Assembly (NCBI RefSeq): GCF_963678635.1 | Contig: NC_087069.1 | Span: 14,544,660-14,608,659 of the forward strand | Direction of reading: 5' to 3' | DNA: 64,000 nt | Source: Symsagittifera roscoffensis | Taxonomy: Eukaryota > Xenacoelomorpha > Acoela > Convolutidae | In this document: positions 45,728 to 55,319 of the stretch, one piece after another | Position numbering within the stretch: position 1 is the stretch's first letter | Layout of the letters: each line of letters begins with the position of its first letter | Program-made: the position numbers and the translations under genes | The notes under the pieces: model-generated | Seen by the model: only the letters and a program-made list of their open reading frames with translations | Told to the model about the DNA's origin: nothing | Databases searched by the model: none

Positions 45728-47324
45728 CAGGTAAGTATGAATTATACATATTACTAATTAATTCAAATATTAGAAACTCACCATTCTTTATCCATGTTTT
45801 CTTTAGAATTTTAGCCTTCATCCTAGATCATCTGAAAAATTCACAAACGACAAATAAAAAATAGCAAACTTCTTCAAAACTGTTTAAGACCCTATTAAAT
45901 TCTTGCACCAACAATTAAATAAATATAATACCAATGCAGTAAATTAATTTATAAATTTTTCCCCCACCAGCAGTAAATCTAATAATGATGAAAATTTGTA
46001 ACTTAATTTCCCCCAACAACTAGCAGTAAAATTAAAATTCTATGTAGTAAATTCATAAGAAGCAAAAGCAGTACTAACCTTTTGATATTTTCATTCACTC
46101 GCACAAGAATTCTATCCAAACTCGCACAGCTCGCCCACGAAGAATTGTTTAAAATAATGAATTTCAGTTTCAAGCTTTCACACTCGATAACTCTAACACA
46201 AGATAACACGTTTCAAACTTTCCTTTAACCCGGTTGGAAAGGAATTATATACTAAACAAAACTAACCAATGCAGCTTACTAAACACCACAACACATAGCA
46301 TAACAGCATGACTAAGAAAAGGAAACCAACGGTACCCAAACCGGATTAACCCAGTTTAAAACTGGATAATTTATTCTTTTGAAGACTATTATAAAGTCTA
46401 AGAAAGAAATAATAAAACACAAAAAAGTCGAAAGACAAACCCATACCACAAACAATTTGATTTTTGAAAAAAGGACACAACCAACAAAACATAAGAAAAA
46501 CCACAACAAACCCAACATAAAACGTTGTCACATAACAGGACCTCTCACAAAAACCGCATGCAATCATACTCCCACTCCTGGCCTAACCCACCAGGAAGGA
46601 CGTCCTGAGCATGCTCTATAGCCGGCCTAACCCACCGTGCTACATCCACGCTTTGTGACCACACTCCTATTTTTAATAAGAGCTACTCAAGGGTGAGTAA
46701 CTCTTCAAAATAACTGAACTAAAACAAAAAGCTTTTGTGAAAACAACTAACTAAAATCATAATTAAAAAATATTAAACTAATAAAAGTTTTATAAAATGT
46801 AAATTACATTATGCAATCCATAGATCAGAATACAACACCAAGGACGAACATCCAAAGACAAAACACAAAACGACCCTACTACACTCGAGAAAGAATGGCC
46901 AACTACAATCAATATGCCGCCCACAATCACAACTCAAAGGATTTAGAGTACGACTTGACTTCGCAGAAAAGGACTTCATTGAACTAGACCAATGACCACC
47001 TCGATGTTCAAGTATACGTACAGATCCGAGTAACCAGGCATCCCCACCAAGCACAATCTACACGCCATTCCCAGACAAGGTCAAACACAAAGAAGTTCTC
47101 ACCAATGAAACAGAAAAACCTGACATAGCCAACCATTCTGAAATCAGATTTGAGTTTGTTGCGAAAACCCAGTCGTTGTCTTGAGAAGACACAATGATTG
47201 AATCTGGGACTTCTCTGTTAAGAAAACCCAGAAGAAATAAGATGTTCACCAAATACCAACGTCCATCATCCATCTTCGAATTGCAGAAAAACTATTCTAA
47301 AAAACTCTGTAAAACCCGGATGGG
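45728..47324 (+). other. 3' non-coding part of the LTR element
   Basis: About 1.6 kb without a convincing frame. It contains a GC-richer patch (46560-46670) with the word GGCCTAACCCACC twice and a hairpin at 46678-46705 (AAGAGCTACTCA / TGAGTAACTCTT, loop AGGG). Purine-rich GGATGGG directly precedes the 3' LTR and could be part of the polypurine tract. Confidence 0.55.
46678..46705. other. Hairpin with 12-bp stem
   Basis: AAGAGCTACTCA and TGAGTAACTCTT pair with one mismatch around a four-base loop. Possible RNA structure in the 3' region of the LTR element. Confidence 0.6.
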
Positions 47325-47734
47325 TGGAACCTGATCTAAACTACATTTTATGATTGGATAAATTAGACATTTTACCAATGTAAAGTATTTAATATTAACC
47401 AATCATGATCCATCTAACTAACAATCCACTTATTTGTAAGTGCTGAAATTACTTGTAGTTTCAGCACCAGAGAGATTTGAATTTAACTTAGAAACTAGTT
47501 GAACTCTCCCGAGTACTTCAGCAGCCGCAATAAACCAGTATACCCTAGATCTATTGAGCCTAGCAGAGACTAGTTAAACAACCTGAGACTAGATAGTATA
47601 AGAGTAAGATTAGGATCGGTATTAGACTAAGAAGTTGCACGAATCTATCCGGCCGAAAATAAGATAGCGTGACGAGCAGACGGTGTACCCTATCCGAAAT
47701 TACTCTATGAGTTATACACTTCAGTTATAACTCA
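47325..47734 (+). repeat. 3' LTR
   Basis: 410 bp, collinear with 29559-29968, one difference noted near position 42 of the LTR. Followed by CAAT, the target duplication. Confidence 0.95.
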
Positions 47735-47738
47735 CAAT

Positions 47739-48436
47739 GTCAAACCGCACAAAGATATCGTCGTCAAAATGTGGAATCAGCAACAATGGCAAAGAGTTTA
47801 CGAGTTCCACGACCAACAAATTAATTTCGTTTCAAAATGTAGTTATAATTTACTGTGATGCGCAAAAATTGCGAACGTCGCACCAAACGCGGAATTCGCA
47901 AACAACATGCCAAATCCGCAAAAAATAACAAGCTGCCTTACGATGTCAAGCTCAAGTTTTTGGTGCATTTTTTTTTGGTGAATCGTCACTGTGATGTACT
48001 TAGGTGACAATCCGGATTCTGCAGACAAATGAGTTCTTACAGTTGAAGTAAGTTGCAGCAAACTATCGCTAGATTCTCTATTTGTTACTGGATTCCACAA
48101 TTTTCAGTGGATTCCGCACTCAGTATGTCTTTTCGTCACTGGATTCCACAAGCACTTTTAGCTGTTTGCACAAGTATCGCACCCAATTTTCGTCACATGT
48201 TTTTTGTCGATTTTCTTGTGAAAATCACCTCTAAATTTAAAAAAAAAAAACAATTCCCTCTAACTTCAGTTTACATGACATGTGTAGGCAAATGAAACAA
48301 TTTTATAATCTCTCAATTTCCCTTAAGTCCTCTTTTCATTCTAAAAACCTCCCCCTGGCTCAGAACCACCTTCTATTTTATCTACCCCTCCTCAGCATTT
48401 AAAACAATTGCTTAAAATGATGAGGAGGGATTGTTA
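47739..48436. other. Stretch without recognised gene
   Basis: Contains the words 'ttactggattccaca' and 'cactggattccacaa' (48084, 48135) and related GTGGATTCCGC. No convincing exon or known element seen. Confidence 0.5.
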
Positions 48437-49875
48437 CTTGAAGGGACTTGTCTCACTTAATTAGTTAATCGATCAGCAAAACTTATCTTGTCGACAATAT
48501 AATTATGCGGAATCCAATGATCAAAAACATATTTGAAAGGAAACCGATTTGAGACATTTTGAAAACATTTAATTTCCTAAATTAGGATGCCGACTTGAAC
48601 GTTTGAAAGAGAATAAAATTCAAAATTCGAAGTTAGTACAGAAATGACACACCTTAATTGAAGTTTAACTAAACACATAACTTATTGATAATATTAAAAA
48701 GTATAGAACTATAGTACTCCCCACACTAGCTTTTACTTCTAAAGGATATATTTTTTAATGCAAAAAAAAGAACAATATTCGTGGCTAGAGCAAAATTCGA
48801 ACCATCTACCCTCTTTTCACTGGGCCCGTCACCTAACCAGTAGACTAAATGGCTGAATATGCGACGCCTTATTCACTCTAATCGATTCCGCTCAACTGGC
48901 TAAATAAATGAAGCAGCAGACAACGCTGGATAACATAGAGTGGAAACGCGTTTGAGTACAATTACCAGTTAAATTTACTACAAAAAGTTCTAACTTGTAC
49001 TCAATGGATTAGAACACGGTTAGTTACTCAAATGACCCAAACAAATTTGATCTAAATAAGTGAAGGTTGAAGTTCAGGTCTGGCGCACACTTCCACCACC
49101 TCTTTATCTGCTTCCGAATACGCCACAACCTCGTCGTGGCTTCCACCCGAGTCTTCGGATGCCCCCTAAGGTGTCGTTCACCATAATTACCTTGGCACGG
49201 TGTCCAAAAAAACTCATTCACCAGAAAGGTTAAAAGCTGGCAGATAAGTTGACCTTATTTATGTTCTTTTTTACTGTTTTTTTACTCCAACCAGTCAGTA
49301 TACTTAACTATTTTTTACTTTCAACCAACCGAACTGCCCTTTTATTTACCTTTTTTTTGACAACATACTTCAAGTGTAAACGCATGCTGTCTTGCCAGAA
49401 AATACCCGGGCGATACATAGGTGATTATGTACCTATTTGGTCCAATGGTATAATCCCGCACACGTCTATCACTTTTATAAACTCTTCGGCATCGGTCTTT
49501 TTTTAGAGCTAATCTTTGATATAAAGAGACCGCTTCACTTCAATTCGTAGACTGTGAATAATGCAAGAGGCGAAAAACATGCTCATCTAAAATTTTGTTA
49601 AGCTTGCAGCTGCTTTGGCTGCTGTTTAGTTTTAAATCGAGTTACAAGCTTAAAAAAACATAGTAGGTGGTTTGAAGTTATAAAAAACTATAAAAATTTG
49701 TGCTATAGAAAACATGGTTTGTGGAATAAATATGGTTATCGCCTGGTTTTCTTTACATTCTAAAACATGACGAAAAACGATTTTTCAGTTGGTCATTGGG
49801 TTGCGCATAATTGTTTTTTTGATAATTTTGGGATAATTTCTGATGCTTTAATTAAGCGAGACAAGTCCCTTCAAG
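48437..49875. mobile_element. 1.44-kb element with 27-bp terminal inverted repeats
   Basis: Left end CTTGAAGGGACTTGTCTCAC (continuing TTAATTA, 48437-48463) is the inverse of the right end 49849-49875 with a single mismatch. No transposase frame, so it is a non-autonomous DNA element. I could not fix a target-site duplication (flanks TTGTTA and GATAAC). A tRNA-like sequence sits inside, and a GC-rich patch (49080-49200) of unclear origin. Confidence 0.8.
48785..48855 (-). ncRNA. tRNA-like sequence, probably SINE-derived
   Basis: The minus strand has a good A box (TAGTCTACTGG, 48847-48837) and B box (GGTTCGAATTT, 48803-48793) at tRNA-like spacing, a short D-arm pairing GTC/GAC, and a T8 run downstream (48769-48762) that could stop RNA polymerase III. 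The acceptor, anticodon and T stems do not pair properly, so this is not a working tRNA. Confidence 0.45.
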
Positions 49876-50090
49876 GATAACCCCACGCCCGTCAGTATTA
49901 AAAAAAAACAATTGTCGTAAATATCGAGGGGGGAGGTAACCATGAAAGGACGTCTCTCATTAGCAAAAAGCAAAAAAAGGGGGATAAAAAGGGCAACTTC
50001 AGGGCTTTTTTGTAGAAAAAATGAGTGACTTTAATCGTCTCACTTGCTGAAACAATTTGTCTTCTAAATTCAAAGTTAAGGGTAATTGCA

Positions 50091-51042
50091 TTGTTACGAA
50101 TTGTCGCTTGTTACGAATTGCCGCCAGTTACGAAATGTCGCTTGTTACGAATTGTCGCCAGTTACGAATTGTCGGCAGTTACGAATTGTCGCCAGTTACG
50201 AATTGTCGGCAGTTACGAATTGTCGCCAGTTACGAATTGTCGCCAGTTACGAATTGTCGGCAGTTACGAATTGTCGGCAGTTACGAATTGTCGCCAGTTT
50301 CGAATTGTCGGCAGTTACGAATTGTCGGCAGTTACGAATTGTCGCCAGTTACGAATTGTCGCCAGTTACGAATTACCGCCAGTTACGAATTGTCGGCAGT
50401 TACGAATTGTCGGCAGTTACGAATTGTCGCCAGTTACGAATTGTCGGCAGTTACGAATTGTCGCCAGTTACGAATTGTCGCCAGTTACGAATTGTCGGCA
50501 GTTACGAATTGTCGCCAGTTACGAATTGTCGGCAGTTACGAATTGTCGCCAGTTACGAATTGTCGGCAGTTACGAATTGTCGCCAGTTACGAATTGTCGG
50601 CAGTTACGAATTGTCGCCAGTTACGAATTGTCGGCAGTTACGAATTGTCGCCAGTTACGAATTGTCGCCAGTTACGAATTGTCGGCAGTTACGAATTGTC
50701 GCCAGTTACGAATTGTCGGCAGTTACGAATTGTCGCCAGTTACGAATTGTCGGCAGTTACGAATTGTCGCCAGTTACGAATTGTCGGCAGTTACGAATTG
50801 TCGCCAGTTACGAATTGTCGGCAGTTACGAATTGTCGCCAGTTACGAATTGTCGCCAGTTACGAATTGTCGGCAGTTACGAATTGTCGCCAGTTACGAAT
50901 TGTCGGCAGTTACGAATTGTCGCCAGTTACGAATTGTCGGCAGTTACGAATTGTCGCCAGTTACGAATTGTCGCCAGTTACGAATTGTCGGCAGTTACGA
51001 ATTGTCGCCAGTTACGAATTGTCGGCAGTTACGAATTGTCGC
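50091..51042. repeat. 17-bp minisatellite, about 56 units
   Basis: Unit CAGTTACGAATTGTCGS, where the last base is C or G. The two variants mostly alternate, making a 34-bp dimer, with interruptions by CC or GG pairs. The first few units (50091-50160) are more diverged (CTTGTTACG, GAAATGTCG) and one at about 50372 reads ACCGCC. Because 17 is not a multiple of three and the unit has no stop in any plus-strand frame, all three frames stay open and cycle through the same 17-residue peptide; this is not evidence of coding. Confidence 0.97.
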
Positions 51043-53480
51043 CCTACCTTGGAGAACATGAGTTGCTTGAATGGTTCTTAAATTTTTTTGTCGTTTTTGA
51101 ACCTCCATTTCTTATTTCAAAAAGTATATGTAGGTAAAAGACTCTAATCAATTTCATAAGGAGCCGAAACCAATTTTTTTGAGCGCAGTCAACGTCGATT
51201 TTTGAGATAAAAACGATCTAATCTAAATTTAAATCAGTGAAATATTTTGAGTGTTGAGCCTTCCGAGAACTAATTGTTGAAAAATTGATTCTATCGCTTA
51301 GTCTTATTATACTAGTGTAACTTTTTGGAACATATTTTACATTTTTATGAGCCATTATAAAACCAATGAAAACCTAAACAAGGTGAACAGGGGCAGATGT
51401 ATTATTTTTTGCAGGGGTGGGGATTGATTTTCAACGACCCCAAGGTTTAAAGTCAGTCCCACTAGTTTACTGACCCCTCATCTTGTCTCATATTTCAACT
51501 TATATAGCCATTAGAGAACTAGCTCGGTACAAGTCTTCTTTAAGCCAGTTTAAGAAATCAAATAAGAGCTGGGCATTTGACTGTTGTTCTGGATCAGTTC
51601 GGTAGAATTATTACCTTCATATTCCAGAATTGAAGCTTTGACCATATTGTTATTGCTACTAACTTTCAGACATCCACAATAACTATGCAATACACCACAT
51701 TTTTGAGTTTTTAAAACCTTATTTCAGGATCGAGACTTTTCCTTTGGTGCACCTTTAAAACGTTTCAGAAAAGTTGCAGGCCTTAACCCGTAAGATCTTT
51801 TTTGAAAACCTATTTCGAAACAATCTATTCTACTCAGATATAAATTCCAAAGCGATACAATGTACTAATAACTTTTGTATACAAAATGCTTTTTAGAAAC
51901 CGAAGTCTTATGCATGGACCGAAATGCGTTTTATGCATGGACCGAAGAACTGCTTAATTAATATTTTATAAAGTAATACTCAAGCACTTGTCTGAATAAT
52001 TGCATGGAGTTTTTTTCTGAATAATCTGCATGAAAATCAGTTTTTAACAAATCGTTCGAAATGGCGAGAAAAGCCGATTTCGTTTTACAAATAATAAAAA
52101 TAATTAATCCTTATTGTTAATACTTGATTTCAAAATAATTGATTTCAAATAATTAGTCCTAATCCGTTAATACGAATGAAAGTACAGTACAAAGCGTTGA
52201 TTTTAACTATCCGGACGAAACGAAAAAAAAATCTTTAATTTTTTTCTCAAACATACGTTATTGAATTTAGACAAAAAATTGAGAAAAAATCTGTTTAGAA
52301 TAAAACAGAACTATTATGATGCAACTTGTTTTGCAAAAAAGCTGGTTTCAATTTTTCTACAGCCAAACGGATTTTTTTTCGTTTTTCAGTCGATTGTAAA
52401 TTAAGTCAGATCTGCCGGTTCAAATGCTTACAGAACTATACAGGCCTCTAATTTAGCCAAACAAATTTTAAGATGCTAATACCTCAATTTTTTTGAGCAA
52501 ACGCTTTAAAATTAATTTTTCAAACCAAAAAATGGTAATTTTTGTAGCACCAGCGATTTTGGGATGGGGGCCGGGGCGGACGCCTTCCCTTTCCTCCTTA
52601 GGGATTCGACCCACAGCCGACCAAAGGGTCCTCCCTTTGTACTATTGTGAGTTACCCATTTTTGGCTGATTGAACCTAAAATTTTTCTAAAGGCGCCTTG
52701 GCCGCAAAATTATACTAATTTTGAGAGGGGAGCGTTTTTTTCCCAAAATTTGGTCAAAATGGGGTCTTTATAGTAATTTGGGAGAGCTCATAAAATCATT
52801 TTGGTCGACCTCAAAAGAAAAGTTGACAAAATTTCTGAAATTATTTCAGAAATCTACCCCACGTTTTGCCCGGTTACCTCAAATCAGCACTCTAGCAAAT
52901 AGCAATACTTGTTTAGCATAAACTGGATACATAAATTCAGTTTTCAACCAATTACAAAATAGCGCGTTACATCACCAGATTACGAATGAATTGATAGCAA
53001 CATGGAATACATTCAATGATTACAATACAATCATGTATTTTCTTGACAATTCAAAAGTTAGAGCCAGCCAGGGGCGTATTTTCAACAAAAAATCGGAACT
53101 TTCTGTCACATGTTTGATTTAGGTTACCGAATAAACTTTTTCGAATTTCACAATTCATAACAAAGACCCTAATTTTAAAAAATATCTGCTCGGTAGGCAA
53201 ACTTTTGAAAAATTTGGCCTAAAAAGAGCATTTTAAGCAACATTTGGAAAATTTTGAGCGCGCTCAAAATTTGTATAAAATGGCACCAAAGGCGCCTTTA
53301 GAAAAACTTGATTTTCGGGTCCATCTGCCAAAAACAGATGACTGAAAAAGTACCAGAGGAGGAACCTTTGGGTTGGCAGGGGGTGGAAGTCTTGAGTTTT
53401 GTCGCCCCTTCCCTTAAATCAGCTTCTGTAGCCATACTTTTTGTTTTGTCGGGCAGATGATATAATATATCAGTTACAAA
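51043..53480. other. Stretch without recognised gene
   Basis: AT-rich with a few G-rich patches (51400, 52560, 53370). The text around 52690-52735 ('ggcgccttggcc...actaattttgagagggg') resembles words in array units 3 and 4 (17600, 21600), pointing to a shared dispersed repeat. No supported exon. Confidence 0.5.
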
Positions 53481-53680
53481 TTATTTTTCTGGCCTAAGTA
53501 TATTGAGGCAGGAGTTAATCTTTTCAATCGCAGAGCCAGGCGTTTCATGTGGAGATATTATGATGCCACGGACGCATTGACGCAACTCTGACTCATGCAA
53601 ATCACACATCTTCTTTTCAATCTTGATTTTTTTGTTCTCGAAATGAGTGTGCCCCACCTTGTGAGCTTTCACGTCCACTT
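53481..53680 (-). CDS. Possible exon of an unrecognised gene
   Basis: GC-richer than its surroundings and open for about 66 codons on the minus strand: VDVKAHKVGHTHFENKKIKI, then CDLHESELRQCVRGIIISPH and a stop after LNILRPEK. There is no upstream ATG; an AG (ATCAAAG) just before 53678 could be an acceptor. Looks like a final exon. Family not recognised. Confidence 0.35.
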
Positions 53681-53791
53681 TGATTCAATATGGTCTTCTT
53701 TAACATCCTATCATCTCTTATTTCAAAATTTCTTCTCGTTTCGAAATTTTCAAAAAAAGGTTTATGTTTAAGCATATTCTATTCATTACCA

Positions 53792-53976
53792 GGCCAAACT
53801 GTGCATTTTGTGCGTTGTAAGTGGATTCCGCAACAAGGATGCTCTCTTTGTTCTTTTTTTTTGTTATTTACTTTCCTTTGATCGTTCCGACAAAATTTTA
53901 ACATGTTTAAAGACTTGTCTCTGCAATCCAGGAACATACAGAACTAAACTGTGCGCCTATCCAGTGCACAGTTTGG
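53792..53976 (-). mobile_element. MITE-like element, copy 2
   Basis: Left end CCAAACTGTGCA (53794-53805) and right end TGCACAGTTTGG (53965-53976) are exact inverses. The interior is the reverse complement of the element at 24401-24584 (shared CCAGGAACATACAGA and TTTAAAGACTTGTC). About 185 bp. The flanks do not show a clear target duplication. Confidence 0.75.
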
Positions 53977-54640
53977 TAACGTAAAGTTATATGAAAACAG
54001 AAAACTAGCGTTAATCTCAATGACTTTCTTTGTGATTTTGCAGAGCTTTCGGTTTGACCTCATTACAAAAAAAAATACTAGTCACAGAAGTTCATTATTC
54101 GAATTTTTGAAAAAAGCTTTTGATAAAATTTTGTACTATGAAGAATTAATAAGAGCAATTTTTCAGAATTAGTTTGTTTTTAGGACAAAAAAAATGTAAA
54201 TTAAATAAATACTACACAAAATATGTTGGCATTGAAAAACTTTTTTTCTTAGCGCAAACTGCTGATTCATTGACGAAATTAGGAAAATAGTTTATAATTA
54301 TTTTTTCACAACGTCAGTTCTATGCTCAAGCAAATTTTTTCCAAAAACAAATTTTCGCTGAATTTTTAAAACTTCTATTTTAAAAAATACGTCTAAATTT
54401 GTCATAAAACAGACCGTGTTTGCGCTTTAATCAATGACGTCATATGGCGCGAAAGATTTAAAGCTGAAATTCGATCTTCTAAGATAGGAAAAAGGCCTTG
54501 AATTAACTGGTTTGTCCGATTAAAGTTAATTTGCCATCAAAATAATTTGCAGATTTTCGAGACTGTGGAGAACGTTTTTCTTATTTTTCAGATGTCTTTT
54601 ATTTGATGATAATTTATTTAAAATTGCCGATAATTTACAG
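53977..54640. other. Stretch without recognised gene
   Basis: AT-rich. It contains one TGACGTCA-type site (ATGACGTCATATG near 54435). Nothing else supported. Confidence 0.5.
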
Positions 54641-54950
54641 ATGTTGAAGCAGAATTCTTAGCCAGAGTCTTAAAAGATACGAGAGTGAATCATAACTCGG
54701 TCCGTCGACCCGGACAATTTTTCACAAGCGATTATTCAATCGGACGTCAACATTACCCGGGCAGCAACAATTTCGGAAGTAGTACAGTTTAATCGAAGTT
54801 GAAGTAGTTCTATTCCTCAAATGCTTTCAAGAGCAGACGCGAACAGCAGCTGTTTCTTGCAGACAGAAGGCTTCAACTGTGGTCTACCCGAAGACTGCAC
54901 TGGGACGACAGAAGATGCTCACATCTGTTCTGACAGGCAAGAGAAAAGAA
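54641..54950 (+). CDS. Possible exon of an unrecognised gene
   Basis: Follows an acceptor GATAATTTACAG (ending 54640) and ends at AGAA/GTAACG. GC content is clearly higher than around it. The first half is open as VEAEFLARVLKDTRVNHNSV then RRPGQFFTSDYSIGRQHYPG; the second half is open in another frame with four cysteines (SSCFLQTEGFNCGLPEDCTG). The two frames meet near 54790, so this is either two parts with a frame change (decay or error) or only one is real. It lies just before the BEL/Pao relic and could belong to it, though I see no likeness. Confidence 0.35.
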
Positions 54951-55319
54951 GTAACGAAAAAACAAACTCATCATAAAAAATTATTAATTTACGAGTCTTA
55001 GGCGTTAAAACATGAAATTGATGTAAAATATTTCAAAAAAAAATACCCCTTAACAAGAAAAACGCAAGCGGCAAGCTATTAGAAACAAAAAACTGCTACA
55101 CAGCAACTACGAGTTGAGTAAAGTACTTTTCCAAATTTTGCGTCATACTATATTTTATTGATAGTAAAGTTTGAATCTCATTATAATTGGTTTTTATCTC
55201 ACAAACTGAGCAATTGATTAAAAGTGAGCGAGTACAAATACATAAGAAACGACAGCACAATCTCAGTTGACAGATCGACGATTGATAAAATATTCCACAG
55301 TCGCAAAAAATAAAGTATA

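Larger units (their letters stand above)
29559..47734 (+). mobile_element. Giant Ty3/gypsy-type LTR element with envelope-like and extra ORFs
   Basis: About 18.2 kb. Two 410-bp LTRs start TG and end CA, flanked by CAAT on both sides (29555-29558 and 47735-47738). Order of parts: 5' LTR, primer-binding site, long leader, small basic ORF, gag, pol, small membrane ORFs, Pro/Ser-rich ORF, envelope-like region, second Pro-rich ORF block, 3' LTR. The RT and integrase place it in the Ty3/gypsy (Metaviridae) group. The LTRs differ at one position that I could find, so the insertion is very recent. Gag and pol look whole; the 3' half is broken in roughly four to six places. Its length is well above the 5-9 kb usual for the family. 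Confidence 0.93.

Noticed and set aside
49024-49221. Minus-strand frame containing RGHPKTRVEATTR, considered as a LINE remnant
   Set aside because: Only a short basic motif; no reverse transcriptase or endonuclease motif around it.
49426-49500. A-box-like TGGTCCAATGG followed by a T run, considered as a tRNA gene
   Set aside because: No B box and no cloverleaf pairing.
50025-51137. Three long plus-strand frames across the minisatellite
   Set aside because: A consequence of a stop-free 17-bp unit whose length is not a multiple of three; all frames give the same cyclic peptide.
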